A stretch of 64,000 nt of DNA, taken from NCBI GenBank assembly GCA_025558095.1, contig JAIVFI010000007.1, forward strand, positions 372,001-436,000. The letters are read 5' to 3'. The notes beneath the pieces are model-generated. The model was not told the DNA's origin. It ran no database searches and saw only the letters and a program-made list of their open reading frames with translations. Source of the stretch: Hyaloraphidium curvatum (lineage: Eukaryota; Monoblepharomycota; Hyaloraphidiomycetes; Hyaloraphidiales; Hyaloraphidiaceae). A program made the translations under genes and the position numbers. Below are positions 18,216 to 28,643 of the stretch, in pieces (the first letter of the stretch is position 1; each line of letters starts with the position of its first letter).

Positions 18216-19214
18216 ATGTCAAACGCGTCCCGCTCAACGCGCTATTCCGGCTTCGGCGACGCGTGGGACGATGAGTCGGCTCCCGTCAGACGCGCGGCAA
18301 AGATGCCTCCGGCCTCGGATTGGTTCACGGAGAGCTTCGCCGCGCTCGCAGTCGGCCCGACCAAGGGAGACAGGAAGGAGCGCTTCGAGCGGCCCGTGCC
18401 CCAGGACTACGTGCACGTCTCACGCCAGCTCGGCGTGACGGACACGGTCCCCCGGAACTACGATCTGCGGCGGGCCGAGGTGCAGGAGCGCTTCCGCGCC
18501 GAGATCCGCGCGGACCTGGACCGCGCGACCCCGGAGGGACGCCGGGACGCGCTGGCGGCCGCCGTCGTGGGCTACCGCAAGCTGCGCGAGGGCATCGTGT
18601 CGAGCGGGAGGCTGGACGCGTTCGCGGTGGAGGCATACGAGGAGTCCGTGGGCGCGGCGAGGGAGGCCGAGGACTGGGACGAGATGAAGCGGTCGCTGCA
18701 GCACCTCGTCTACGAGATCTATCCCGGCGTGGGGCCGCAGTTCCAGGGTGGTTGGCCAAAGCATGCCAAGCTGCTGCTGCTGTTTTTCATCTGTTTTGCG
18801 GTGGCGCAGGCGCCGCCCGAGGGCAAGGTCTTCCTGCACGGCAGCGTCCTCGAGATCTGGACCGTGCTGAAGCGCCTCCCGAGGCACGTCGTGGAATCGG
18901 AGGACGTTCGATGGGCTTTGAGGCTGCTTTCGCTGCTGCGGTTCGTGGACTACGCGCGGTTCGCCGCCGCCGTGGCATCGGCGGCGCCGGACGAGCTGTC
19001 GTTGATCTCTTTTGTGCTCGGCCGGTATCGGATACGTGTCGCGGCCATCCTGCACAAGGCGTACTATACGATGCCTGCGAATCTGGTCGCCCGGTACCTC
19101 CTTTTTGACGATGTGGGCGAAACTGCCCAGTTTCTGGCTGCGAGATACCCGGCCTCGCGCGTAGCGGACGGGATTGTATCCTTGCGGCCGCTGTCGATGC
19201 CGAAGAAGAGTTGA
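18216..19214 (+). CDS. SAC3/GANP-domain protein (THP3/LENG8-like)
   Basis: Intronless, 332 residues from ATG 18216, only 64 bp after the DnaJ gene. The helical pattern fits SAC3/GANP: YDLRRAEVQERF, a basic region with GYRKLREGIVSS, then SLQHLVYEIYPGV, HAKLLLLFFICFA, VRWALRLLSLLRFVDYARF, and the PCI-like end AILHKAYYTMPANLVARYLLFDD. Family members work in mRNA export and transcription elongation (Sac3 in TREX-2, Thp3 with Csn12). The short length and lack of a long N-terminus favour the THP3/LENG8/SAC3D1 side. Tail-to-tail with PDX1; 70 bp separate the stops. Confidence 0.65.
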   Translation: MSNASRSTRYSGFGDAWDDESAPVRRAAKMPPASDWFTESFAALAVGPTKGDRKERFERPVPQDYVHVSRQLGVTDTVPRNYDLRRAEVQERFRAEIRADLDRATPEGRRDALAAAVVGYRKLREGIVSSGRLDAFAVEAYEESVGAAREAEDWDEMKRSLQHLVYEIYPGVGPQFQGGWPKHAKLLLLFFICFAVAQAPPEGKVFLHGSVLEIWTVLKRLPRHVVESEDVRWALRLLSLLRFVDYARFAAAVASAAPDELSLISFVLGRYRIRVAAILHKAYYTMPANLVARYLLFDDVGETAQFLAARYPASRVADGIVSLRPLSMPKKS

Positions 19215-19284
19215 CGATCTTCAAACCCATAAAAGATCTACAGTGTCCACTTTCCCTTTCCCTCTCTCTCCCCCCGGCCACCCA

Positions 19285-20528
19285 TCACCACCCGCGCCCA
19301 GCCATCTTCTGCGATGGTGCCATCGAGTCGCAGTTGATGCCCTGCAAGTCGGCCGTGAGCCACGCAGAAAAGCGCAAAGGCACAACGAGCGACTGCTCAC
19401 CACCATCGGCTCGCCGAGGTCCTCGCTGACTTCGGCGAGAACCTTGGGGTCGTTGAAGTGCGTCACGGCCTGCACAATGGCGCGGGCGCGCTTTGCCGGG
19501 TCACCGCTCTTGAAGATGCCCGAGCCGACAAAGACGCCGTCCATGCCAAGCTGCATCATCTGGTGGTACCGCCGATTAGATCTGCTGATAGAGAGCGCCA
19601 TCGGCAAACCCACCATCGCGGCATCGGCGGGCGTGGCGACACCACCGGCGGCAAAGTTCACGACGGGAAGCCGGCCGAGGCGGGCGGTCTCCTTCAGGAG
19701 GTGGTACGGCGCCCCGAGCTCCTTGGCGTAGGTGTAGAGCTCCTCGTCCGTCATTGACTGCGCCCTCCTGATGTCGCCCATCAGCTGGCGGGCGTGCCGA
19801 ACGGCCTCCACGACGTCCCCGGTGCCCGCCTCCCCCTTCGTCCGGATCATCGCAGCGCCCTCGTTGATCCGCCGCAGAGCCTCGCCCAGGTTCCGGCAAC
19901 CGCACACGAAGGGCACCTTGAACTTGTGTTTGTCGACGTGGTTGACGTCGTCCGCCGGGGTGAGCACCTCGGACTCGTCAATGTAGTCGATCCCAATCGC
20001 CTCGAGGATCTGGGCCTCGACAAAGTGGCCGATGCGGACCTTGGCCATGACGGGGATCGTGACGGCGGCCTTGATCTCCTTGATCATCCTGGGGTCCGAC
20101 ATGCGGGCCACACCGCCTGGGGGACGGGCATCGCGGGGTGTGAGATGGGATCACGGCCCGACGCCGCGGCCGGAGCGCCCCACCGTCCTTGCGGATGTCC
20201 GCCGGCACCCGCTCGAGGGCCATGACGGCGCACGCGCCGGCCTCCTCCGCAATCCTGGCCTGCTCGGCGTTGACGACGTCCATAATGACGCCGCCCTGGA
20301 GACAACAATGCAACAAAGCATCGGGGAGGTGCGAGCACGCCGTCAGCCCCGTCGAAAGGCGCGGGAGCAAAAGCAGAGGGCCGATGCCGGCACGAACCGC
20401 ACCTTGAGCATCTGGGCCAGCCCGGCCTTCAGCCGGAACGCATCCTGGCCGGCAGCACCGGGGTGGCCGCCGTTGGCATGCCCGTTGGCGTGGCCGTTCG
20501 TGAGGTTCGCAGGAACTTCGAAAGACAT
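19285..20528 (-). CDS. PDX1: Pyridoxal 5'-phosphate synthase, PDX1/SNZ subunit
   Basis: Exons (complement) 19285-19341, 19404-19559, 19614-20116, 20184-20295 and 20403-20528; 317 residues. PDX1 makes vitamin B6 from ribose 5-phosphate, glyceraldehyde 3-phosphate and ammonia supplied by the PDX2 glutaminase; PDX2 is not in this window. Key segments of the (beta/alpha)8 barrel are present: [20 protein letters not shown] (Asp of the ribose site), [20 protein letters not shown] with the catalytic Lys region, [14 protein letters not shown], and the phosphate-binding [13 protein letters not shown] and [11 protein letters not shown]. The C-terminus [14 protein letters not shown] is family-typical. 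The 54-bp intron 19560-19613 has no in-frame stop, so only the family alignment reveals it. Confidence 0.95.
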
Positions 20529-20676
20529 GGCGGGTAATGTTCCGGGCTTCTTTACGCCGCCGAGAAGCTGGTTGCCACGGGTTCTCGTGAGTGAGAAAAG
20601 TGGAGATGCGGCGCGGCGGGAATCGAGTCTCCGCGCGCGCGATCACCCAGGCAACGACTTCGCATCGTCGATCACA

Positions 20677-21120
20677 ATGTCCTCGGCGCATACCGCGGAG
20701 GTCCGGCAGCTCTACCGGGCCTTCTGGCGACTGTACCGGAGATGGCCGGCCGAGGAACGGCGCTCGAAAAGCTTCCGCCAGTACTGGATGACGCGAGTCC
20801 GGAACTCGTTCGTCGACAACAAAGGCGTCACTGATCCGGAGCGGATACGGGAGCTCGTGGCCGGCGGGAGGCAGGAACTGGATAGCCTGGCATCCATCTT
20901 GGAGGGCTCGATAGAGAAAGAGGTAACTTGCGGCGCGATGGTGGAAGCCGCGGGCCTGATCTCCTCGCCCCAGATCCCGCTGGCCAAGGACGGTCCCATC
21001 CTGTCGAACATGCCCAATCCTGAACGCTATCAGCTCCTTGATGTGGACATGAAGGACGCGATTCGCGAAAAGAACCAGCTGCGGTTCTTGATTGAGGAGT
21101 TTCAATCGAAGAGGAAGTGA
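20677..21120 (+). CDS. LYR-motif (complex1_LYR family) mitochondrial protein
   Basis: Intronless 147-residue protein. The N-terminus reads [16 protein letters not shown], an LYR motif twice over, then [26 protein letters not shown], the conserved Phe/Arg helix of LYRM proteins. These small matrix proteins bind the acyl carrier protein and help build Fe-S clusters or respiratory complexes. The long C-terminal extension after about residue 75 is not typical of ISD11. The member (for example LYRM4 or LYRM9) is not resolved. Divergent from PDX1 with 148 bp between starts. Confidence 0.75.
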   Translation: MSSAHTAEVRQLYRAFWRLYRRWPAEERRSKSFRQYWMTRVRNSFVDNKGVTDPERIRELVAGGRQELDSLASILEGSIEKEVTCGAMVEAAGLISSPQIPLAKDGPILSNMPNPERYQLLDVDMKDAIREKNQLRFLIEEFQSKRK

Positions 21121-21213
21121 AGGATACCTTTGGAAGATACCGCTCTGGGCAGGGGAGAAGGAAGGGGCTTGACCAGGCACGTTTGAGGGATGCTGCTTCT
21201 ATCGAATCGATCA

Positions 21214-23088
21214 TCACTTCTTGGTGAAGAAGCTTTGGATGCTCTTCTGGCCCCCGCCACCCTTCTTGGCATCCTTCTTGGGCTTGCTCTCACCGGCCGA
21301 TTTGGAGCCTTTCTGGCCGGCAGCCCGCGGCGGCGGCGACGAGTCCGGAGAAGCCTGTCCCTTGCTTGTTCCCGGCGCCACGATCTCCACCTTTGGCTTC
21401 GACGGGGCCAGCTTGGGTTTCGGCGGTGGAGACGGTTCGTCGTCCGTGTACTCCACCATTTCCTCCACGTCGTTGGTGACTAGAAGCGGGCGATCATCGT
21501 TAGACAAAGGTTGTTCAACCGCTCTGCCAACGAACCGAGGTAGCCGTCCTCGTCCAGGCTTGTGACCTGCTTAACAATCTTTTTCCACTTCTTCCTCTTC
21601 ACCCGTTCGCCAGGCTCGGCGGTGGCCGCACCTGCGACGCAGATGGGTGATCAGCGTGGCAAAGCAGTCTTCAGTGTACGGCGCTCACCATGCCCCTCGT
21701 CCTCCGGCGCCATATCTCCGCCAGCCTTGGAGTCGGTCTCCCGATCATCGTCAAACATCCCCGCCAGGCTGTCGTCCCTCGGAGTGCCCCCTGATACCCG
21801 CCTGCTTTCGGCCTCCTTGCGTCTAGGCTGCGGCTTCTTCTCCTCTTCGTCGTCGTCGGCAGGCCTTTTTTCGGCACGTAACCGCTGCTGGTTCCGCTCC
21901 TCCTCCGACATGGCGGCCTCCTCATCCTCGTCATCTGCAGGAAAAAAGTGAGCCCAGTGGGATCCAAGAGGGCTAGGCAGGGCCGATCACCAGAGTCCGA
22001 GTCTACGACCTTGCGCTTCTTCCCCTTGCCCTTGATGACGATATCATCGTCGTCATCTTCGTTGGCCTTTCCCTTGCCTTTGCCCTTTGAAGCGCCTGCT
22101 TTGCCCTTGCCTTTTTTGGCGGCGGGTGCCGGCTTGGACGGCGCGGGAGCCGGCGACGGCCTGCGAAAGGAGCTAGAGTCAAACCTGATAACACTTCCGC
22201 CAAGGAAGAGCGTCGCACCTCGACTCGACAGGTTTCGCCGGACCAGCCGATTTCCCAAAGAAGCCGGTGATGCCCGACGGCTTCGCCGTCGTTTCCGGCT
22301 TCTTCTCCCCTGGCGGCGGAGGAGCAGACTTTGGTGCCAGCGGAGTGCCAGATCCGGTGGCGGGAGGGGCCGACGTCGAGGGATTGGGCGGTCTCGGGGC
22401 ACGGGGGACGACCTTCACAGCAGGGTTGACGATGCATGCGGTCCTGGAGACAAACGTGAGCACACACGAACGTGAACGAGGGCTTGCCGATGACGCAGAC
22501 TTGCTGGGATCGTACGACGGGTTTCGAAGCAGCTCGAGGTCGGCGAGGTAGAGGAGTTCGGGGTCCTATAGGGCGCCGTTAGTCGAGCCTCAGTCGTCGT
22601 GGCCGCAGCGTACCACGGACCTTGATTTTCACCGGCTGTACGCTGTAGACGTGCATGCTGCATGACACAAAGTTGCCCTTGAACTCTGCCATTCCGCGTG
22701 AAAAGATGCGCGAAGCGTGGAGAACGTCCAACGCACCGTCCAGCTTCTCCTCCGGCACCAGCAGCACCTCCAAAGCCCCGGACTTTCTCGCCACTCCGCT
22801 CAGCGCATACGTAAAGTGCTTCGTTCCCTTGCCGGGCTTCTGGGAGTACTCGTACAGGATCCTGCGGGACGCGGGGCCCAGTCAGCTCGTGCCGTCGACG
22901 CGGCGGCGGACGGACCGCTTCGCCGTGTTCAGATCGACGCCAAGCTTGTTACCGAGCAGCTTGTAGGTAACCTGCGGCCGACGCACGCGCGGTTAGGGCG
23001 CGCAGAGCCGGCATCCCGAACCGCGCACCGGCTGCGACGAGTCCCCGACGAGCGATTCGACCACGTCCAGGTGGTCGGCATCGGCCAT
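21214..23088 (-). CDS. POLD3: DNA polymerase delta subunit 3 (Cdc27/POLD3)
   Basis: Begins at ATG 23088. The first exons are 23029-23088, 22916-22971, 22621-22861 and 22516-22565, followed by a further exon from 22443; later exons reach the TGA at 21214. The N-terminus matches POLD3: SQPVTYKLLGNKLGVDLNTAKRIL, FTYALSGV, KSGALEVLLVPEEKL and SMHVYSVQPVKIK, the winged-helix that binds POLD2. Then come GITGFFGKSAG, long Lys/Asp/Glu stretches, and the conserved SLDEDGYLVTNDVE segment. The last residues QKSIQSFFTKK form a PCNA-interacting PIP box. It is the processivity subunit of Pol delta for lagging-strand synthesis. One junction near 22185-22218 would need a 34-bp intron, so that part of the model is uncertain. 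Confidence 0.93.
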
Positions 23089-23283
23089 CGCGGCAGACGC
23101 GAGCCCGCAATGAGAGTCGTGACTTTTTGGGACCCGGACCGACGCGCTGCTGCCGGCCGGGAGAGACGGGGCGGGTTGGCGTGATCGACGCCGCGGCAGC
23201 CAGGGCCGCGCATCTCCAAACACTCGTCTCCCACCGAAAGCAGCTGTAGAGCCCCAGCGGACCACCGGACATTTGTGGAAACG

Positions 23284-23962
23284 ATGAGCGAGGGCCCGCA
23301 GGTGTACGAGTTCAACGTCACGGTGGGACAGGGCCCCGCGATGCCGGCGGTTGGACGCTGAGGCGAACCGCCCCAGATGACATGCGGGGGATGTTCCGGA
23401 GCTGTCAACAGGGCATTGAAGCGGACGGAGGGTGGGTACATCTGCTGTCTCTCGAGCTCTCACAGGGCTGACCTTGCTTCCGTGGCCGTGTCGCCCACAG
23501 GGGTCCAAGAGGTGCGACGGAGCTTCAGCTTCAGGGAAGCTTGCGAGGTGCTGACGCTGTCTTTTGCGTTGACATCTAGGTGGACATTAGCATGGAGGCA
23601 CAGCGAGTGAAGGGTGGGGCGGCCGGGCTTTGGTTGGCAACGCAGCTGACAACCCGGCACTCGGCAGTCACCACGGACGAGCGCTTGACGGAGGACGCTG
23701 TGTTTGAAGTCATCAAGAAGGTGAGCCCGTCGATCTGCTTGTCTCCTTGCAGCAGTGACTCAGTGTGCTATGTGCTTTGAAACAACATCAAAGACTGGCA
23801 AGGCGGTGACGAAAATCTCGCCTTCGGCGTAGCTCGTAGCCGCGTTGGTGGCTGCCACTCCGCAACATCCCGATGCAAACCACATTGGCATTAGATACCT
23901 TCATCTACAGTCTAGAAGTCTGTTCCGGCGGTATCAAAGATTGGTTCCAGAATGGGGCTTGA
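23284..23962 (+). CDS. Hypothetical multi-exon gene, model unresolved
   Basis: An ATG at 23284 starts MSEGPQVYEFNVT before a GTGGGA donor. A likely second exon begins after CATCTAG at 23580 and reads VDISMEAQRVKGGAAGLWLA, then TEDAVFEVIKK before a GTGAGC donor. A last exon may read TLALDTFIYSLEVCSGG and stop at 23962, overlapping the 3' end of riboflavin kinase by 29 bp on the other strand. I recognise no domain. Exon joins after the second exon are not certain, and the region might instead be non-coding. The start lies 195 bp from the divergent POLD3 start. Confidence 0.35.
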
Positions 23963-24638
23963 GAAAGCTTGCCGCAGAGAATTTCTGGTACACGGGCCGT
24001 GCCAGGGAGTTTTTCGCCACCTGGATGTCCATTTGGATGTCCGCGATAAGCGCATCTGGTGGTTCACGTCATCGGAGGGAGGCCACGGAGGTAAGCACCT
24101 CGACCCAATTGAAAGCCAACGGCCTCTGCTAACCTAAAGAGTCGTAATTCTGCTCTGGCCGAATGTATCCGAGCACAATGATCCGCAGCTCCTCGTCGTA
24201 GAAGTCCGTACCGAACTTGTTGAAGATGTGCACCTCCTGGAGCGGGATGCTGGTTCCAACTCCGTTCCGACGCTCCCTGACCCGCGATGTGCACCCACGG
24301 CAGTCTTCTTCTCGTTCTTGTAGTACGGGTTCCACCCGTAGCTCATCACCATGCCGTAAACCTCCTCGCTCGATCCCACTCCGGCCCAGCCGTAGTGGAT
24401 CCCAATGTCCATTACCGCCGCCTCGTTGTTGGACACGTCCTCGGGCAAGTTGGCTGGCGAGTTGCTCAGCACGACGAAGGAGGTGCCGTTGGGCCGCAGG
24501 CGACCCACCGGTGGGGATGCCCAGCTCGCGGGAGCCGCGGCCGAAGCCCTTGCAGACCTTTCCCCGCAGGTAGACGGGGTACGGCAGCGTCGGGCCGGCA
24601 TCGTCGCCGACGATGGACGGCCGAGATGGCGTTGCCAT
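23934..24638 (-). CDS. FMN1: Riboflavin kinase (flavokinase)
   Basis: Exons (complement) 23934-24055, 24134-24236, 24299-24453 and 24509-24638 give 169 residues, the usual length for eukaryotic monofunctional flavokinase. The enzyme phosphorylates riboflavin to FMN with ATP. Conserved motifs are PYPVYLRGKVCKGFGRGSRE (nucleotide-binding loop), LGIPTANLP with the PTAN metal/ATP motif, YGMVMSYGWNPYY, KTAEVHIFNKFG with the catalytic Glu, and LGYIRPEQNYDSLDALIADI. The first residues lack a clear targeting signal. The PTAN motif is rebuilt only by removing the 55-bp intron at 24454-24508, which supports the model. Confidence 0.95.
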
Positions 24639-24760
24639 CGACACTACTGGTCGTTCAATGAGGTGCGGCAAACTTCTCCCGCCCCGCGCGATTGCCGCCT
24701 CCCTCCACCCCACCACTGGGCAAGGGAATTGCACGACGCCACCTATTGGACCTGCTTGCG

Positions 24761-25498
24761 ATGAAGGCGCTCTGGACGCTGGAGAGAACGGCTGGCCGCT
24801 TTGCCGCGCGATGCATCGTCGGCCAGCAGTCCGGCACTCGCACGGTCCCTCTTGTACTTTCCTCTACACCCGCACCGCACATTGTTCCTTCCCTGCCGCC
24901 ACGGTCTGGCAGCTTCCACACCTCTTCGATCGCCGCGGCGTCTGCCGACCACCCAATGCAGCCCATCAAACTTCACGGTGGAGCTTCGCAGCCCGGCGAT
25001 TATGCCACCCCGTACAACAACGGCCTGGAGGCGTTTGCGCGGGGCGATTTCGCGGACGCCGAGCGGTGGTTTCGACGTGCCCTGCGGGTGGAACCAAACT
25101 CGGCCGACTGCCTTTACAATCTCGGAAATGCTCAGATGGCGGCCGGCCTCATTGATGCGGCCGTGGAATCCTATACGAAGTCATTGGGATTGAAGCCCAA
25201 TCAGCCCGATGTGTTGGTCAACCTCGGCAACGCGTACGCCCTGTCGAAGAAGGACCCGGCGTCTGCGATCCTGAACTTTGAGGCCGCCCTGCGAATCGCC
25301 GAGGATCCCCAGGCACGTTTCAACCTGGCCGTCGTTCTGGACAACGAGGGCAGACTAGAGGAAGCAGTGGACAACTACCGGAAGGCTCTCAAAGGCGGCA
25401 TCGGGCACGCCGAGAAGTTCTTGCGGAACGCAATGGTGCGGCTCGCGAGCCGTGTGGCCCAGTCTGGCAGCAAGGAAGGAGCGGACAAGAAGGAGTGA
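24761..25498 (+). CDS. Mitochondrial TPR-repeat protein
   Basis: Intronless 245-residue protein. Residues 1-60 are rich in Arg, Ser and Pro without acidic residues and end in a typical cleavage-like FHTSS stretch, a mitochondrial presequence. Four tetratricopeptide repeats follow: NNGLEAFARGDFADAERWFRR, ADCLYNLGNAQMAAGLIDAA, PDVLVNLGNAYALSKKDPAS and ARFNLAVVLDNEGRLEEAV. The C-terminus is basic. TPR arrays bind partner peptides; no further assignment is possible. Its start is 122 bp from that of the divergent riboflavin kinase. Confidence 0.75.
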   Translation: MKALWTLERTAGRFAARCIVGQQSGTRTVPLVLSSTPAPHIVPSLPPRSGSFHTSSIAAASADHPMQPIKLHGGASQPGDYATPYNNGLEAFARGDFADAERWFRRALRVEPNSADCLYNLGNAQMAAGLIDAAVESYTKSLGLKPNQPDVLVNLGNAYALSKKDPASAILNFEAALRIAEDPQARFNLAVVLDNEGRLEEAVDNYRKALKGGIGHAEKFLRNAMVRLASRVAQSGSKEGADKKE

Positions 25499-25502
25499 CG
25501 GC

Positions 25503-26696
25503 TCACGGATACGGTGGATGGGTCTGTTGCTGATCTCGGAGACCGAGGATGTACGCGGTACAAGAGGCGATAATGCTGCGCTTGCCTTCGCAAATGGCCC
25601 GCACCATGTCCAGCTCGGGCATGCCCAGCTTTTCCAGGGCCTCACTGTCCCGCTGCAGCCTTTCTAAACGGAGCTCAAGCAGCCGCAAAATGTAGGAAAC
25701 AGAGTCTGCTGTGAAGTCCTCCGCGTCTGCCACAGGATCCAAGCCTCTAACTCGCCGCCTCCATGCTTCTGCAACCTCATCCATCCGTGATGGCGCACTC
25801 GCCAGGTCAGTCCTCAACAAAGCCGCCATCGTCAGCCGATGTGAGACCTCGTTCCGCCCGACGACGTAATCGCCATTGAATCCCTCTTCTTCGAGCAACG
25901 CAAGGCATAGTTCACGCAGTGGTCCTTGCTCGCGCTCGGGCCCGCAGCCAGCAAACTCGCCATCGAGCGAGACGCCCTCGTAAGGGTTGTTCGGCAAAGT
26001 GAAGCCATATTCGAGAAGCAGCGATTCGTCGTCGTGCGGCCCATAAAAGATGAAGCACTGCTCGCCTTCCGGAACGTCACGGTCCAGAACGACGTCCAGC
26101 GTCCTTGTCGCCGGATTGCACGCGATTTGCGACGAAACCGTCGGATCGTGGTTGAAGAGATCGAAGAAAGGCGCCAGCGCAAGGGTCGCGCGGGGGCCTC
26201 CGTCACGGAAATCCACCGAAACGCACCGGCTGTTGACGAGCAACCAGGATCTCGCGAAATCCTTCCGGATGAAGGCACCAAAGGAGCTTCCAAACTCCAA
26301 AGAGTTCAAGACGGCTTTGAAGTGGGTTTCCATAAGGCGCCGCTGATCCATCACGCGCTTCCTTAGCTCGATCGGCAAGGCGTCGACCGCTCGTTGAGGC
26401 AGCATCGCGGGCCAGCCGCTAAAGTCTGTCGGCAACGACGCGATGTAGCCCGCCAGCGGCGAGCCGGAGCCCAGAAATCGATGGTGCGCAAGAAACGCGG
26501 TGACAGCTGCGAGTTCTGGCAGCGCTCTGGCACCTGGGAACAAAGCTTCGGCCGATCGAATGGTGTACAGATCCGCAAAAGGTATTCTGAGCACAGGAAT
26601 GCCCGCCTGGAGGTGTCGGGTGGCCCGTAGTCCGCGTCCGGTCGTGGGAAAGTCGAAAGGCACCAGCGCGTCCGTGGGAGGCGGCAAGGATGGCAT
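25503..26696 (-). CDS. SET-domain lysine methyltransferase (SETD4/RKM/LSMT-like)
   Basis: 397 residues, ATG at 26696; the open frame extends 33 bp upstream only through a TTG. SET-domain elements are GRGLRATRHLQAG near the start, a long inserted helical region, SVDFRD..., the catalytic-site motif LAPFFDLFNHDP, and YGPHDDESLLLEYGF, which supplies the conserved Tyr and substrate channel. A Rubisco-LSMT substrate-binding-like helical domain follows. This split-SET arrangement belongs to the SETD3/SETD4/RKM group, which methylates non-histone proteins such as ribosomal proteins, or histidine of actin in SETD3; the target is unknown. Stop codon 5 bp from the TPR gene's stop. The start overlaps the 5' region of the divergent acid phosphatase gene. 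Confidence 0.87.
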   Translation of the reverse strand: MPSLPPPTDALVPFDFPTTGRGLRATRHLQAGIPVLRIPFADLYTIRSAEALFPGARALPELAAVTAFLAHHRFLGSGSPLAGYIASLPTDFSGWPAMLPQRAVDALPIELRKRVMDQRRLMETHFKAVLNSLEFGSSFGAFIRKDFARSWLLVNSRCVSVDFRDGGPRATLALAPFFDLFNHDPTVSSQIACNPATRTLDVVLDRDVPEGEQCFIFYGPHDDESLLLEYGFTLPNNPYEGVSLDGEFAGCGPEREQGPLRELCLALLEEEGFNGDYVVGRNEVSHRLTMAALLRTDLASAPSRMDEVAEAWRRRVRGLDPVADAEDFTADSVSYILRLLELRLERLQRDSEALEKLGMPELDMVRAICEGKRSIIASCTAYILGLRDQQQTHPPYP

Positions 26697-26872
26697 CGCG
26701 GTCCGTACGGCTGCGGCAGACGACTTCAAACCATCATCGACGTGTTACGTCTTTGCAATGGCGAAAACAAAGTAGCGCGCTTGAAGCGGACGGCCACGTG
26801 GAGTTGATTGTGGCAAGAGTGCATGAGCTAGCGGTGCGAACCTTCATCGCAGACCCCGGCGCGAATCGCGCG

Positions 26873-28306
26873 ATGACGGGCTCCGACATCGTGGATCACG
26901 ACGCTCTGGAGTGTATATTCGTCGCTTTCTTTCACAGGCATGGTGCCCGGAGCCCTGTCAAACGTAGGGGCCACGCTGGAGTGTCGAGGTCCCGGCTGAA
27001 CTTTCCCGTTCCTCTGGGCCGAACAGGGATCTTGGAGCAGTACATTGGATCCGGAAGCGGCGTCTGGCGTTCATGCAACATCGCACCCGAGCTGCACGCG
27101 CGCTTCTTGGGCGTGGAACGCGCCACTGCGGAGACAAAGAAGCCGGGACTCCATCGGCCCTCACATCCGGCCAAGGAGCGACCGCCGCCCCTATACCAGT
27201 TGATCTTCGAGACGTGCGGGAAGCCGGAGCCCTGCGATTCTGTCGCGATGGAACTACTGAGGACCAGCGCACACAACCCTGGGGGAGAATGCGTGAGTGT
27301 CTGACTGGGTCAAAGATCGCCTCCGCGGCGTATGAACTTCTTTCTCCTCCAGTCACTGGGGCAGCTCACGGACGTCGGCAAAGAACAAATGGTCGGCGTC
27401 GGGAGGAAGTTGCGGAAACGCTACGTCGACCAATTGGGCGTGCTGCCCGACTTCCTGACCGACACGAAGCCGATCCTTCTCCGTTCGACGGATTATGCGA
27501 GGACGCTCGAAACCTCCCAGTACCTTATGCACGGACTCTATCCTCCGGACAAGCGGAACCGTAGCTTGGTGCTGGAGTACAAAGTCGCCGATCAGGACAC
27601 GGAGTGGCTCTTTCCTTCGCCTGCGTGTCATAGGTTGGAGCAGCTGACCGAGGCATTCACGAAGCGCGTTCACGCCGAGATGGCCGGGGAGATCGCCATT
27701 GTGAGGGACAAGTTTTCGCACTTCCTCGCCAAACCGGACAAAGTCGTCGTTAGCGCCTTCGCATTGCACGACTTATACGACTACAACGCGGTCCTCACCG
27801 CACATGGCCACCCGATGTTGCCTGGATTCACGGAGGAGGATTTTGCGCGGGTGGATCGGATCGTCACCGCTTCGTGGTTCCGCGGTTACCTCGAGAGCGA
27901 CGAGATCCGTTCGCTGGGCGCCGGACCCATGGTCAAGAACATTTCCGACTTGCTCGCAAAGGCGGCGGCCGAGGACGCCCCAGCGATCCGTTTCGCCGAA
28001 CTCTCGTCGCACGATACCGGGGTCGCGCCCTTGATCTGCGCGCTGCAGGGCTTTGACGGCAAATGGCCCGGGTTCGGGTCCTCCGTCACCTTCGAACTCA
28101 TGAGGCCGAAGGGAAAGGGGGCAGCATCGGACCATTTCGTGCGCGTGCTTTACAATCTGAAGCCGGTCAGGCTGCCGTACTGTTCGGCGGCAGGCGATCA
28201 CTTCGAGGGGGACCCGAGCGTCTGTCGCTTGGAGGCGTTCATGCGGTATGCGGATTCGATTATACCGAAACAGTACGCGAAGGACTGCGCTACCCCGCTG
28301 AAGTAG
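26873..28306 (+). CDS. Histidine acid phosphatase family protein
   Basis: Two exons, 26873-27292 and 27353-28306 (donor GTGAGT, 60-bp intron), 457 residues. The phosphohistidine motif is FFHRHGARSPVK and the proton donor motif is ELSSHDTGVAP. GQLTDVGKEQMVGVGRKLRKRY and LLRSTDYARTLETSQ are the usual intermediate motifs of branch-2 histidine phosphatases. No signal peptide is visible, unlike secreted phytases and lysosomal phosphatases. A second possible intron of about 69 bp at 26963-27031 would shorten the segment after the active site without changing frame. Other in-frame ATGs exist upstream (26690). Substrate unknown. Confidence 0.82.
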
Positions 28307-28643
28307 AAGAGTAAATAGAGGCTTCTGCGTGGTGATGACTCAATCGTGCCCAACAACTCCGCCGACTCTTCCTATACAAATAGTGAAGCAGAGCTCAGAT
28401 GTTTTTTCTGGATGAGAGGCCAGCAAATCCGACTTCCATGTGATGAGAAGAACGGGACGTTAGCATGAGCTGCGCCATCGCAACCCGCTAGCTCGCTCGG
28501 CCCCTCGGCTCCTATCCAACCGACCGCCCGACCTCCGCGCCGGGCCGCCGCTCCAGGAGCGGCGCGGCGTCGACAGCGGCGCTCGGCGCGGAGTCACTCT
28601 GGAGCACCCGGCCGGCCAGAAGCGGAAGCGCGGCGCGGAGGAA
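28307..28643. other. Intergenic, nothing seen
   Basis: 337 bp between the phosphatase stop and the next gene. The first half is AT-richer than its surroundings, as expected for a 3' end, and the second half is GC-rich upstream sequence. No RNA gene or repeat recognised. Confidence 0.5.

Noticed and set aside
23089-23283. MCB (ACGCGT) sites before POLD3, MCM10 and PrimPol
   Set aside because: Only ACGCG cores without the full palindrome were seen, and such cores are common by chance at this GC content.
23845-24132. Plus-strand open frame over the riboflavin kinase 3' exons
   Set aside because: The minus strand gives the complete flavokinase C-terminus after splicing; the plus frame is its shadow beyond about 23962.
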